Positions 8,237-16,764 of a stretch of 24,724 nt of DNA are shown here, piece by piece. The DNA lies in the IMG/VR virus record IMGVR_UViG_3300042336_000169, positions 1 through 24,724 of that record. The stretch is one strand, 5' to 3'. A program made the position numbers and the translations under genes. The notes under the pieces were generated by a model. That model worked only from the letters and a program-made list of their open reading frames with translations. It had not been told where the DNA came from and did not search any database. This stretch comes from a virus. Position 1 is the first letter of the stretch. Every line of letters begins with the position of its first letter.

Positions 8237-8257
8237 CGCCCAAAATTTAAGGTACAC

Positions 8258-9235
8258 ATGGAAAACGAGCAAATTACTTTGCGCGAAACTCTGGAACAAA
8301 GTTTTGATGCAGCAGAAGCGGTACCGGTTGCCGAGCCCGAAGTTCGTGAAGCGCGTGATGATCAAGGACGGTTCGCAGCGAAGGTGGTGGACGAGCCTGA
8401 GCCGGTAGTCGAAGCAGTCCCCAGGCCCACCACGTGGAAGAAAGAATTTCTACCGCTGTGGGACAAGCTAAACGATGGTGTGGCGCTCACGCCCGAAGAG
8501 AGCAAGAAGGTGGCTGAATATTCTGGCCTGCAACGCGAAAAAGAATTCGCCAATGGCGTATCAACCTACAAAGCCGAAGCGGTGGCAGCACGCGATTTAC
8601 AAAGTGCGATCGAGCCATTTCTGCCGCAATTGCAAAAGCACAATATCCGGCCCACTGAGTGGATCGGAAACTTAGGCCGGGCTCATGAAATGCTGGCATT
8701 AGGTTCGGCCGAGCAAAAGCTGCAAATGTTCTCGCACCTGGCGAAAGAGTATGGAATTCCGCTTGCAGCTCTGGGCGGCTCATACGAAGGCCAGCAAATT
8801 GATCCAGTGGTACCGCAGCTCATGGAACAGATCCAGCGGCTCTCAGGACAAGTGAATAACGTAACAAGCTGGCGCGATCAGCAAGAACAAATCGCAATTC
8901 AGGCGCAGCTCGCGCCGTTTGCGGATGTAAAGAAGTACCCGCATTACGAACAGGTTAGGGGTGACATGGCTCTATTACTAGAAACCGGTAAAGCCCCTGA
9001 TCTGGAATCGGCTTATAAAAAAGCGTTACGACTGAATGATGAAGTGTGGGATGCCGAGCAAGAGCGTCAAGCTCAAGTGCGTGCAACTGCACCGATCGCG
9101 GCCGCCGCTCAAGCCAAGCGCCACGCTGTGCAAACGAAAACCTCTACCCCAAGAGGGACTACGAGCACCGGGGCAAAAGATAGGCTTAGCACTCTACATG
9201 ATGCGTTTGAAGCATTAGAGAGCGGCCGCGTTTAA
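8258..9235 (+). CDS. Head scaffolding protein
   Basis: A 325-residue, strongly charged, helix-rich protein immediately before the major capsid gene, which is the standard place for a scaffold. The N-terminal 55 residues are acidic and Pro/Val/Glu-rich (disordered). The middle holds PTTWKKEFLPLWDKLNDGVA and the helical block WIGNLGRAHEMLALGSAEQK, a pattern seen in scaffolds of related podoviruses. The C-terminal third is Ala/Gln-rich, with a basic tail (PRGTTSTGAKDRLSTL) that could contact the coat protein as in P22 gp8. It would direct procapsid assembly and leave before DNA packaging. Its ribosome binding site is an AAGG just upstream. Confidence 0.82.
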   Translation: MENEQITLRETLEQSFDAAEAVPVAEPEVREARDDQGRFAAKVVDEPEPVVEAVPRPTTWKKEFLPLWDKLNDGVALTPEESKKVAEYSGLQREKEFANGVSTYKAEAVAARDLQSAIEPFLPQLQKHNIRPTEWIGNLGRAHEMLALGSAEQKLQMFSHLAKEYGIPLAALGGSYEGQQIDPVVPQLMEQIQRLSGQVNNVTSWRDQQEQIAIQAQLAPFADVKKYPHYEQVRGDMALLLETGKAPDLESAYKKALRLNDEVWDAEQERQAQVRATAPIAAAAQAKRHAVQTKTSTPRGTTSTGAKDRLSTLHDAFEALESGRV

Positions 9236-9262
9236 CTTTTAATTAAATTAAGGAGCACAAAA

Positions 9263-10255
9263 ATGGCTTTCGCCAATTCAGCGATAACCGACATTATCGC
9301 AACAACAATACAAAGCAGATCAGGCCAGTTAGCAGATAACTTGACTGAAAACTCAGCACTACTCAAGCGTCTTAAAAGCCGTTCGAATGTAAAACCATTC
9401 AGTGGTGGTAATGTGATTCTTGAAGAAATTATGTACAACGACACCACGACTAATAATGCAAATTCTTATAGTGGCTACGAAACCATCAACATCAGCCCAG
9501 ATAGCCCGATCAGCTCAGCACAATTCAACATTGTGCAATATGCTGACAGCGTAACCATCAATGGCCTGGAAATGCTGCAAAACAGCAGCAAAGAAGCGAT
9601 CATTGATTTGCTCGACGGCCGTATGAAAGTGGCTGAAGCTCGCCTTACCAACCGGATCGACACCGACTGCTATACGGACGGCACAGGAAACGGCGGAAAA
9701 AACATCACCGGATTGGCGGCAATGGTTTCAGATTCACCCACAGGCACCTACGGTGGAATTGATCGCAGCACCTGGGCATTCTGGGCAAACAAGGTGTACT
9801 CCGGTGTAACCAACGGTGGTGCAACTGTTTCGGCTGCGAACATTCAAGCCTACATGACGGCACTCTCGCTGCAACTGGTGCGGAATACCGACAAGGCTGA
9901 TTTGATCATTGCAGATACCGCCTACTACTCACTGTATGTTAATTCACTGCAAGCAATTCAGCGCATTGCATCCGAAGAAACTGCCGGTGCGGGTTTTGCG
10001 TCATTGAAATTCTACGGCGGCGGCACTTCTGCTGATGTTGTACTGGGCGGCGGTAACGGCTCACACGCAACAGCGAATCATATGTGGTTCTTGAACACCA
10101 ATTATATGTTCTTGCGTCCACATCGTGATCGTAATTTCGTGCCAATTGGTGGTGAGCGCCAGGCCGTCAATCAAGACGCGATCGTAAAATTATTTGGTTT
10201 TGCTGGAAATTTAACTTGCAGCAACGCATCGCTGCAAGGCGTTCTTAAAGCATAA
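9263..10255 (+). CDS. Major capsid protein
   Basis: A 330-residue protein with the strongest ribosome binding site in the window (TAAGGAG, spacing about 8). The N-terminus (MAFANSAITDIIATTIQSRS) and the Gly/Thr-rich E-loop-like segment (GGNVILEEIMYNDTTTNNAN) resemble a widespread podovirus coat family. So does the C-terminal block HMWFLNTNYMFLRPHRDRNF followed by VPIGGERQAVNQDAIVKLFG. An HK97-type fold is expected. Length is normal for the family and no insert is obvious. It lies between the scaffold and a decoration-like gene. Confidence 0.9.
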   Translation: MAFANSAITDIIATTIQSRSGQLADNLTENSALLKRLKSRSNVKPFSGGNVILEEIMYNDTTTNNANSYSGYETINISPDSPISSAQFNIVQYADSVTINGLEMLQNSSKEAIIDLLDGRMKVAEARLTNRIDTDCYTDGTGNGGKNITGLAAMVSDSPTGTYGGIDRSTWAFWANKVYSGVTNGGATVSAANIQAYMTALSLQLVRNTDKADLIIADTAYYSLYVNSLQAIQRIASEETAGAGFASLKFYGGGTSADVVLGGGNGSHATANHMWFLNTNYMFLRPHRDRNFVPIGGERQAVNQDAIVKLFGFAGNLTCSNASLQGVLKA

Positions 10256-10267
10256 GGAGAATATAAA

Positions 10268-10804
10268 ATGGCTTTTAAAATTACAGATCCACAAATGTCA
10301 GGGCTGCTGCCGATTGGCAACATCGACACAGGTACGCTTCCCCCAAATGGTGCCACCGCAGCCGTCACATCCCCGATGTTCCCAGGGATGATCGTGCAGG
10401 GTGTTGATCCTGTTTTTGGTGCTGGTGAGTTTATTCTGCTGGCGGGTGTTGCTAATACACTGGTGGGCTCGGTTGTTTCTTACAACTTGGCTACTTTTGT
10501 AACCGCACTTTGCGCGGCAACTGCTGCATTACCTGTGCCGATCGCCGTTGCGATGAGTGCCAACACCAGCGCTACCAACTGGGCATGGTATCAAATCTCA
10601 GGTGTTGCAACGTGTGTGAAGGCGGCTGCGTCAAAAGTAACCACCGGTGCAGCGGTTGGAATACAAACCGCAGGTAAGATCAACGGAACAAAAACAGGGC
10701 TGGAAGTACAAGGTGCGATTGCTGTTTCTATTCTCTCGAGCGCAACCGTAACAATCGGCACTGTGATGTTGACTAGGCCACACAAACAAGGCCGAATCAC
10801 TTAA
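10268..10804 (+). CDS. Capsid decoration-like protein
   Basis: A 178-residue protein 12 bp after the coat gene with an AAGGAG ribosome binding site. It is low in charge and rich in Ala, Gly, Val and Thr, with alternating hydrophobics. PMFPGMIVQGVDPVFGAGEF, VNT-like segments and a C-terminal TVMLTRPHKQGRIT suggest an all-beta surface protein. A decoration or cement protein is the usual occupant of this position, directly after the coat. Similarity to a named family is not certain. Confidence 0.65.
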   Translation: MAFKITDPQMSGLLPIGNIDTGTLPPNGATAAVTSPMFPGMIVQGVDPVFGAGEFILLAGVANTLVGSVVSYNLATFVTALCAATAALPVPIAVAMSANTSATNWAWYQISGVATCVKAAASKVTTGAAVGIQTAGKINGTKTGLEVQGAIAVSILSSATVTIGTVMLTRPHKQGRIT

Positions 10805-10853
10805 GGCTTTGCGTAGCCGCTCTGTGAAAGCGGGGTGGCTGCGAAGCGTCTTT

Positions 10854-11675
10854 ATGAAGCTCTCAGATAACAATTTAGTTGTACAGAATCCACAAGCGCA
10901 GCACCCGTTAGAGCTGCAAGTTCATTCGAAAGTGGCGCTGCTGTCCGATCTGGCCCAGGCTAATTTTGCAGCGAACAATGAGCGACATTGTGAGTGGGTG
11001 AATGCGATACCCCCCCACGACAGAGTGGCGGCGCTATGCGGTTCTGGATCCAGTCTCAAAGATACCCGAGCGGACATTGTTGGCGACATTTTTGCATTGA
11101 ATGGGGCCGCGAATTACCTGTGGGCACGGGGTTTGAGCATTCCGTACCAGGTGGTACTCGATCCTAACCATTTCATCGCTGAATATTACTGCGAATTTGC
11201 CGAAACCCATTTAGCGGCCAGTACAGCCCCTACAGCGTATTTTGAGCGCTCGGGTAACGTAATGCTATGGCAGCCCGATATTAAGTGGGTAGAAACCGCC
11301 CTGGTGGACAGCCCAAAAGAATTCACCTATATCGGCGGCGGGATTTCGGTCGGGGTGTACGCCCTGGCACTGGCCTACGCACTGGGCTACAGAACGATTC
11401 ATTGCTACGGTTACGACTCGAGTTATAGCGGCGACAGCTACTACGCATCCGGGCGCGGGGTCGATGATGGGCAGCTTCTTTGCACGATCACCCACGACGG
11501 CCGCGACTATCCCACCAACATGAACATGAAAGAGCAAGTTACCGCCTTCATGTACTGCGCTAAATTGCTCATAAAAGAAGGTGCCGAGATTCATGTGCAT
11601 GGCACCGGCTTACTGCCGGATGTGTTTAACAGTTTTTACGCGAGTGGCCGCGCCTGTCCACACTCAACTACTTGA
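10854..11675 (+). CDS. DUF115/MptE-like (Maf-type) phage enzyme, possible glycosyltransferase-like
   Basis: A 273-residue protein from ATG 10854; an in-frame TTG at 10809 has no better ribosome binding site. Motifs in order are AALCGSGSSLKD (59-70), a nucleotide-binding-like Gly/Ser loop, then FALNGAANYL (80-89), YQVVLDP (98-104), and IGGGISVGVYALALAYALGY followed by IHCYGYDSSYSG. This set is characteristic of the DUF115 (PF01973) superfamily. It includes the archaeal pterin pyrophosphokinase MptE and bacterial Maf flagellin-glycosylation factors, and it also occurs in phages. It lies between capsid and head-completion genes, so modification of a virion or host-surface glycan is possible. The fold assignment is fairly good; the reaction is unknown. 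Confidence 0.75.
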   Translation: MKLSDNNLVVQNPQAQHPLELQVHSKVALLSDLAQANFAANNERHCEWVNAIPPHDRVAALCGSGSSLKDTRADIVGDIFALNGAANYLWARGLSIPYQVVLDPNHFIAEYYCEFAETHLAASTAPTAYFERSGNVMLWQPDIKWVETALVDSPKEFTYIGGGISVGVYALALAYALGYRTIHCYGYDSSYSGDSYYASGRGVDDGQLLCTITHDGRDYPTNMNMKEQVTAFMYCAKLLIKEGAEIHVHGTGLLPDVFNSFYASGRACPHSTT

Positions 11676-11683
11676 GGTATTAA

Positions 11684-12286
11684 ATGATCGCTTCAGATAT
11701 GAACAACCCGAATTTTGCGGGCGCAATGAACCCAGATCGCAACTTAACCTGTGAGTTCTACAGCAGGCCGGTTAGAAACGACTTTTTAAGTGAAAAAGAA
11801 GGGCGGCCGATATTTGCCGACTGCGACTTTTGCAGAATATTCATCCCTGGTAACAATTTGAGCGTGATCGACACGTATGCACGCCAGGATCAAAAAGAGC
11901 GCTTCCCGCGTGAGTGGGCGAATTATCAGAATACACAGCAGGGCATCGCGCAGCAAACCGGCACCCCACTGGATAAGTGGTCGCTGATAACTCTGGCGCA
12001 AGCTGAAGAATTCAAATACATGAAGTTCACCACCGTCGAATCCATTGCCAACGCTTCAGATTCGCAGTTGCAAGGTATCGGCATGAAAGCCGGTATGGCA
12101 CCGTATGCGCTGCGTGATCGCGCTCGGCACTTCTTGGCAGCGTTCGGTGCTGAGACGGAATCAGCGGCAGAATTGGACGAGAAGAAAATGCTGCGCGAAA
12201 CAATTGAAAAAATGCAGGCGCAAATTAACGCACTATCGGCGCGTAGCCCAGGGCGGCCCCGAAAAAGTGAAACTATAGAGGCGTAA
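11684..12286 (+). CDS. Conserved phage head protein with helix-hairpin-like domain
   Basis: A 200-residue protein with a GAGGT ribosome binding site. The first half (CEFYSRPVRNDFLSEKEGRP, CRIFIPGNNLSVIDTYARQD, KERFPREWANYQN) matches a recurrent podovirus family encoded just after the coat. Residues about 85-155 (GTPLDKWSLITLAQAEEFKY, FTTVESIANASDSQLQGIGM) resemble a helix-hairpin-helix-like repeat. The C-terminus is a charged helix (EKKMLRETIEKMQAQINALS) ending in a basic tail (RSPGRPRKSE), an AT-hook-like GRP core that could touch DNA. The function is unknown; head completion or DNA binding inside the head is plausible. Only 3 bp separate it from the next gene. Confidence 0.7.
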   Translation: MIASDMNNPNFAGAMNPDRNLTCEFYSRPVRNDFLSEKEGRPIFADCDFCRIFIPGNNLSVIDTYARQDQKERFPREWANYQNTQQGIAQQTGTPLDKWSLITLAQAEEFKYMKFTTVESIANASDSQLQGIGMKAGMAPYALRDRARHFLAAFGAETESAAELDEKKMLRETIEKMQAQINALSARSPGRPRKSETIEA

Positions 12287-12289
12287 AAA

Positions 12290-13198
12290 ATGGCAACAAT
12301 GTTGCAGCTCATTCAGCAGTCAACCGGTGAACTCGGGTTAGTGATCCCCACCTATGTGGCCGGGAATAACACGCAAGATACCATTCAACAGTTTTCACTG
12401 TTAAATGCGGCGGGCTATGAGCTGCAACGCCAGTACGACTGGCAGGCCATGAATGTGGAATATCGCACCACCACGCAATTCGTAACAACCACCGGCACAA
12501 CAACGGACGGCTCAACGACGCTTACCGATATTGTAGATACCACCGGGCTCGATGCAACGTATTCGATCATTGGCACCGGGATCCACCAGGATACCTACGT
12601 GTCCACTCTGGACGCACCTGGCCCCACCGGCCAAGTTACGATGACGCAGGCGGCAAATGCTACCGGATCCACTACGCTGAATTTCTGCAAAACAAAATAC
12701 ACATACCCCGCAGGCTACGACAGAACCATTGATAAAACTCAATGGGTAAAAAGTTCTCATTGGGAAATGCTCGGGCCACAGACGGCACAACAATGGCAGT
12801 GGCTAAAGAGTGGATTTATCTCAACCGGCCCACGGATGCGCTTTCGCCCAGTCGGGGGCTATTTGCAGATCTGGCCGCCAACTGCTTCAGCGCAATATAT
12901 CGGCTTTGAATACATCTCAAACTTTTGGGTAACGGATGTTGCCGGGCAGCCGAAGGCGAGTTTTACGGCTGATACCGATACGTCGATATTCCCAGATCGG
13001 TTACTCGTCATGGGACTGAAGCTCAAATATTTCGAGATCAAAGGATTTGATACCACGACACTACGCCGCGACTACACCATGCAGCTCGACATTGCGAAGG
13101 CGAACGATTCCGGCAGCTTAACGCTATCGCTGAACCCAAGCATCTCGCAAACGCTCATTGGTTGGGGCCAGATACCTGATAGCGGCTACGGGGTTTAA
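12290..13198 (+). CDS. Head-to-tail adaptor / tail tubular-like protein
   Basis: A 302-residue protein. The N-terminal helical segment (MLQLIQQSTGELGLVIPTYV, then AAGYELQRQYDWQAMNVEYR) and the later block (RTIDKTQWVKSSHWEML, PQTAQQWQWLKSG, PRMRFRPVGGYLQIWPPTAS, FEYISNFWV) match a family of podovirus connector proteins that dock under the portal, functionally like T7 gp11 or P22 gp4. A beta insert rich in Thr (TTGTTTDGSTTLTDIVDTTG) lies between them. It is placed two genes upstream of the stabilisation-like protein, in keeping with a neck role. The family role is moderately certain. Confidence 0.75.
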   Translation: MATMLQLIQQSTGELGLVIPTYVAGNNTQDTIQQFSLLNAAGYELQRQYDWQAMNVEYRTTTQFVTTTGTTTDGSTTLTDIVDTTGLDATYSIIGTGIHQDTYVSTLDAPGPTGQVTMTQAANATGSTTLNFCKTKYTYPAGYDRTIDKTQWVKSSHWEMLGPQTAQQWQWLKSGFISTGPRMRFRPVGGYLQIWPPTASAQYIGFEYISNFWVTDVAGQPKASFTADTDTSIFPDRLLVMGLKLKYFEIKGFDTTTLRRDYTMQLDIAKANDSGSLTLSLNPSISQTLIGWGQIPDSGYGV

Positions 13199-14008
13199 GT
13201 GGGCGCTAATAGTGCTATAGCTAACGCGCTACGAGCTGATCAGAGAGTGTACGGTTATGAAATTCGTAAGCCGTTATCTGATGAAGATAGGTATTTTAAA
13301 GAGAATCCAAACGTATCTGGAATGGCTGCGGATGATGGAAAAATAATATTAAACGCATATAGCAAATTAACCCCAGAAGAGCGCAATAGTGTTGCAAGAA
13401 ATGAAGCAGCAAGGCTGTATATGCGTGAAACCGGGATGAAATTCAATTTTCCAGTGCCACAAATAGATCAAGCACCATTTAAGGGCTCGGTTTATGCAGA
13501 TCCTAAAAATCTACATCATTTGCAGTCAACGGTAGTCGCTCGAATTATTGCGGGCGATCCGTCGGTAGGTACGGCTACCACAGAGCAAATTACGGCCGCC
13601 GATAAAATTAGATCCGCATTATCAGAACGAGAAATGCCACAACTATCGAACCGTGTGGCTTCAACACTCAGACAAGCCCAGTACGGCACGCGCAGCGACG
13701 GCACGCCTAAAGGGGCTGGATTTTTCGGTGAGCTCAATAACCCGAATGGATCGGTATCAACCGAGCTCTCAACTGAGGGCGGCGCACTTATGCCTAACGC
13801 AAGTATTCCACTGTTGGCACCTGGGCTCACGGCCGAGCAAGTAATGTCGTTGCAGTCAGGCAGTAGGCCGACGAATGCAATGTATCAAAACGCACAGCAA
13901 AATGATTTTAAACGGTTGCAACAAGGACTGCCTGCATACGCTGTGCCTGGCGAAATGGCCCCTTATCCTAGCGGGTACACAAACGGTTTAATGAGGCTGA
14001 ATAAATGA
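13199..14008 (+). CDS. Conserved phage protein of unknown function (GTG start)
   Basis: A 269-residue protein starting at GTG 13199, immediately after the TAA of the adaptor gene, with GGGG four bases upstream as ribosome binding site. Residues about 46-80 (KIILNAYSKLTPEERNSVAR, NEAARLYMRET) and 99-140 (YADPKNLHHLQSTVVARIIA, GDPSVGTATTEQITAADKIR) form a helical domain I have seen in phage and polyvalent-type proteins without a known activity. The last third is Pro/Gly/Asn-rich. The first about 400 bp is visibly more AT-rich than the flanking genes. Its stop overlaps the next ATG (ATGA). It could be an internal virion protein or a maturation factor. Confidence 0.65.
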   Translation: MGANSAIANALRADQRVYGYEIRKPLSDEDRYFKENPNVSGMAADDGKIILNAYSKLTPEERNSVARNEAARLYMRETGMKFNFPVPQIDQAPFKGSVYADPKNLHHLQSTVVARIIAGDPSVGTATTEQITAADKIRSALSEREMPQLSNRVASTLRQAQYGTRSDGTPKGAGFFGELNNPNGSVSTELSTEGGALMPNASIPLLAPGLTAEQVMSLQSGSRPTNAMYQNAQQNDFKRLQQGLPAYAVPGEMAPYPSGYTNGLMRLNK

Positions 14009-15567
14009 GAGGCCCATCAGTATCAAACAGTATTCCGTCACCCGTCGGCGGCTGGAACGCACGAGACAGTTTAGGCGCGATGCCTGCCACCGATGCGGTG
14101 AAGCTGGAAAATTGGTACCCGAACACCACCGATTTGCAACTGCGGCTCGGGCACACACAGTACGCAACAGGGCTGGATGGTCAATGCGAAACGCTGATTT
14201 CGTTTTCGGGTGGTGCTGCGGTAAAGCTATTTGGCATTACGGATACTGGCAAAATTTATGATGTAAGCGCGGGTGGTGCAGTGGGCGCACCGATGGCACC
14301 GACTGATTCGGTACCGTTAGGAAATGGCCGCTGCCAATACGTGAATATGTCCACCGCAGCGGGCAATTTTATTCGCATGGTGAATGGGGAAGATAAGAGC
14401 TTAACCTACAGCTCTGTGGACGGCTTGTGGCACGAAGAAAGTGAAGGTGCGCCGTATGAAATTACAGGTTCGTTAGCCACACCTTTGGACACATCAACCT
14501 GTATTGATGTTGAGCTCTTTAAATTTCGGATGTGGTTCGTTCAAGAAAATACGTTAACGGCTTGGTATTTACCTACCGCCGCCGTGGGGGGCGCGGCTAC
14601 CCCGTTTTACCTGCAAGGCATTTTCACCGAAGGCGGCAATATTGTCGCAATGGCAACCTGGACGGTGGATGCAGGCTATGGCGTAGATGATCTGTTGGTA
14701 TTTGTATCATCTCGCGGGCAAGTCGTGGTGTACAAAGGCACCGATCCCGCAAGTGCAGCAACCTGGGCGCTGGTAGGTATTTGGCGCGTCGGTGCACCGG
14801 TGGGCCGTCGCTGCTTAGTGAAATGGGCGGGTGATTTACTCATCATTTGCCAGGACGGGTTGTATCCATTATCCGGCGCTCTACAGAGTAGCCGAGTTCA
14901 ACCGCGTGTAGCGCTCACCCAAAAAATTCAATATGCAATGTCCACCGCCGTTTCGCTGTATGGCGCGAATTTCGGCTGGCAAACATTTTCATATCCAAAA
15001 GATAATATGCTGATCTTAAACGTGCCGGTGGCTGAAGGTACGCGGCAACAACAGTATGTAATGAATACCATTACTAAATCATGGTGTAAATTTACCGGCT
15101 GGAATGCGAATTGCTGGGAACTGTTTAACGACGATCCGTACTTTGGTGGTGATGGGTTCGTTGGAAAAGCGTGGGATACGTTGAGTGATGCCGGTGTGAA
15201 CATTCAAAGCGACTGCCAGCAGGCGTTTAACTATTTCCGTGCACCAGGGAAATTGAAGCGCTGGACAATGATCCGGCCTGTGTTTTTGAGTAACGGACTG
15301 CCGACGATTTACGCCGCCGTCAATATTGATTTTAGCGATGCGATCCCTGCAACGCCGTTATCGTACACCCCCACATCTGTCGCGGCATGGGACGTAGATG
15401 TATGGGATGTCGGCGCATGGGGTGGTGATTTAACGCCGCTGTACCAGTGGCAAAGTGTAACCGGTGTTGGATACTGCGCGGCGCTACGACTGCAAAGTGC
15501 GTCCCAGGGCATTCAAGTGCGTTGGATCAGCACGGACTATGTGTGGGAAACGGGGGCCATTCTTTGA
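14005..15567 (+). CDS. Tail hub / packaged-DNA stabilisation-like protein
   Basis: A 520-residue beta-rich protein overlapping the preceding gene by ATGA. The N-terminus (SPVGGWNARDSLGAMPATDA, LENWYPNTTDLQLRLGHTQY) is a widely conserved start in podovirus proteins related in role to P22 gp10 and T7 gp12. These assemble below the adaptor as a beta-propeller-like tail tube and close the head after packaging. Repeated blades of Val/Tyr/Trp-rich strands run through the protein, including DDLLVFVSSRGQVVVYKGTD and WAGDLLIICQDGLYPLSGAL. The C-terminus (GIQVRWISTDYVWETGAIL) is the usual end of the family. Its stop TGA overlaps the TTG start of the GNAT gene. Confidence 0.82.
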   Translation: MRGPSVSNSIPSPVGGWNARDSLGAMPATDAVKLENWYPNTTDLQLRLGHTQYATGLDGQCETLISFSGGAAVKLFGITDTGKIYDVSAGGAVGAPMAPTDSVPLGNGRCQYVNMSTAAGNFIRMVNGEDKSLTYSSVDGLWHEESEGAPYEITGSLATPLDTSTCIDVELFKFRMWFVQENTLTAWYLPTAAVGGAATPFYLQGIFTEGGNIVAMATWTVDAGYGVDDLLVFVSSRGQVVVYKGTDPASAATWALVGIWRVGAPVGRRCLVKWAGDLLIICQDGLYPLSGALQSSRVQPRVALTQKIQYAMSTAVSLYGANFGWQTFSYPKDNMLILNVPVAEGTRQQQYVMNTITKSWCKFTGWNANCWELFNDDPYFGGDGFVGKAWDTLSDAGVNIQSDCQQAFNYFRAPGKLKRWTMIRPVFLSNGLPTIYAAVNIDFSDAIPATPLSYTPTSVAAWDVDVWDVGAWGGDLTPLYQWQSVTGVGYCAALRLQSASQGIQVRWISTDYVWETGAIL

Positions 15568-15965
15568 TCGTATATGGCGATGCTGTTTGCCATTTTGTTA
15601 CACGTGAAACCGGTGGGGAATATTTCGCAGGCAGTGGGCAGGGAATCGGGATCGAGCGCGATGGTGAAATCGTGTGCGGCGTGTTGTTTGAGAATTACAA
15701 CGGGCGCTCAGTACAGATTCATGTCGCGGTGAAGCGGGGAAGCAGAATGACAAAAGAGTGGTTACGCACACTCTTTCGCTATGCGTTTTGTGAACTAAAA
15801 GTGAACAAAATTATCGGTGTCGTCGATAGTACAAATCCGGCGGCATTGAATTTTGATCGGCATATCGGATTTAAGGATGAAGCGGTAATAGAAGGTGCGG
15901 GTCGCTACGGCGATCTTATATTGCTGAGCATGACAAAAAATAACTGTAAATATTTGGGGAATTAA
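15564..15965 (+). CDS. GNAT-family N-acetyltransferase
   Basis: 133 residues if read from TTG 15564, whose last two bases are the first two of the upstream TGA (TTGA overlap) and which has GGGGG 7 bp upstream. A longer frame from 15447 would lie inside the tail-hub gene and add residues that do not look like GNAT. CGVLFENYNGRSVQIHVAVK covers strands beta2-beta4. NKIIGVVDSTNPAALNFDRH followed by IGFKDEA is the typical helix alpha4 'N-x-A-x-x-F-x-x-x-x-GF' region of GNAT folds. The end, YGDLILLSMTKNNCKYLG, matches short phage GNATs found in tail modules. It would transfer an acetyl group from acetyl-CoA; the acceptor is unknown (virion protein, host protein or amino sugar). Confidence 0.85.
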   Translation: MIVYGDAVCHFVTRETGGEYFAGSGQGIGIERDGEIVCGVLFENYNGRSVQIHVAVKRGSRMTKEWLRTLFRYAFCELKVNKIIGVVDSTNPAALNFDRHIGFKDEAVIEGAGRYGDLILLSMTKNNCKYLGN

Positions 15966-15966
15966 T

Positions 15967-16764
15967 ATGGGTAAGAGTAAAGCGCCACCGGCACCAGACT
16001 ACGCAGCCCAGGCAAACGCCACCGCAGCGGGTAATTTGGAAATGGCGAGAGCGCAGGCAATGGCGAATCGTGTAAACACCTACACGCCCTACGGTTCGTT
16101 AACCTACACAAACCCTGATACGAGCAAACCGGATGCCTGGAATTCCTACGTGAATTTAGCACCCGAGCAAAAAGCGTTACTCGATCAGCAAAATATAACG
16201 AGCCAGAAATTGGCGAATATGACGGATTCAGTCACGGGTAAAGTGGGTACGGCAATGGATCAAGCATTACCGGATGCCTATGATCCAGCACTTGCAACAA
16301 ACAACGCCGCAGCACTCATTAATACCCGGCTGGCACCACAGCAGGCACGAGAAACCGGCTACCTTGATTCCCAGTTAGCGAACCAGGGAATCATGCCAGG
16401 CAGTGAAGCCTACAACACGGCCAAAACTTTGCAGCAGCAGGGATTCAATGACGCGAAAGTACAGGCCGAATTAGCGGGTATTAACACCGGCCAACAGCAA
16501 CAAGCTCAGACGTATAACCAGGCGATGGGTAACATTAATATGCCGATGAACCAGTTGAACGCATTACGCACCGGCTCTCAAGTTACCAACCCAACATTCG
16601 CAAACGCGCCCGCGCAGGGCATGACGGCTGGCCCTGATTTACTCGGTGCTGCGAATCAGCAGTACAACGCTCAAATGAATGCGGTAAATGCCGATAACGC
16701 AAACTCGTCAAATATGTGGGGTGGGTTGATGAGCTTGGGCGGCATGGGAATGATGGCATTTTGA
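15967..16764 (+). CDS. Internal virion / tail-associated protein
   Basis: A 265-residue protein beginning right after the GNAT stop with GGGGAA as ribosome binding site. The N-terminus MGKSKAPPAPDYAAQANATA, then RVNTYTPYGSLTYTNPD, is a recurrent start of a family in podovirus ejection or tail modules. The rest is Gln/Asn/Ala-rich and helical (QQARETGYLDSQLANQGIMP, AELAGINTGQQQQAQTYNQA), ending in a Gly/Met-rich hydrophobic stretch (GGLMSLGGMGMMAF) that could contact membrane. It is the first of four genes that I read as the ejection-protein set, interrupted by the CysH-like gene. Confidence 0.75.
   Translation: MGKSKAPPAPDYAAQANATAAGNLEMARAQAMANRVNTYTPYGSLTYTNPDTSKPDAWNSYVNLAPEQKALLDQQNITSQKLANMTDSVTGKVGTAMDQALPDAYDPALATNNAAALINTRLAPQQARETGYLDSQLANQGIMPGSEAYNTAKTLQQQGFNDAKVQAELAGINTGQQQQAQTYNQAMGNINMPMNQLNALRTGSQVTNPTFANAPAQGMTAGPDLLGAANQQYNAQMNAVNADNANSSNMWGGLMSLGGMGMMAF

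Noticed and set aside
10811-10840. Hairpin CCGCT/AGCGG between the decoration-like and DUF115-like genes as a terminator
   Set aside because: The stem is only 5 bp with no T run after it; at most a minor leader structure.
15447-15563. N-terminal extension of the GNAT gene
   Set aside because: The extension lies wholly inside the tail-hub gene in another frame and gives a Cys-rich sequence unlike GNAT proteins; TTG 15564 with a GGGGG ribosome binding site fits better.
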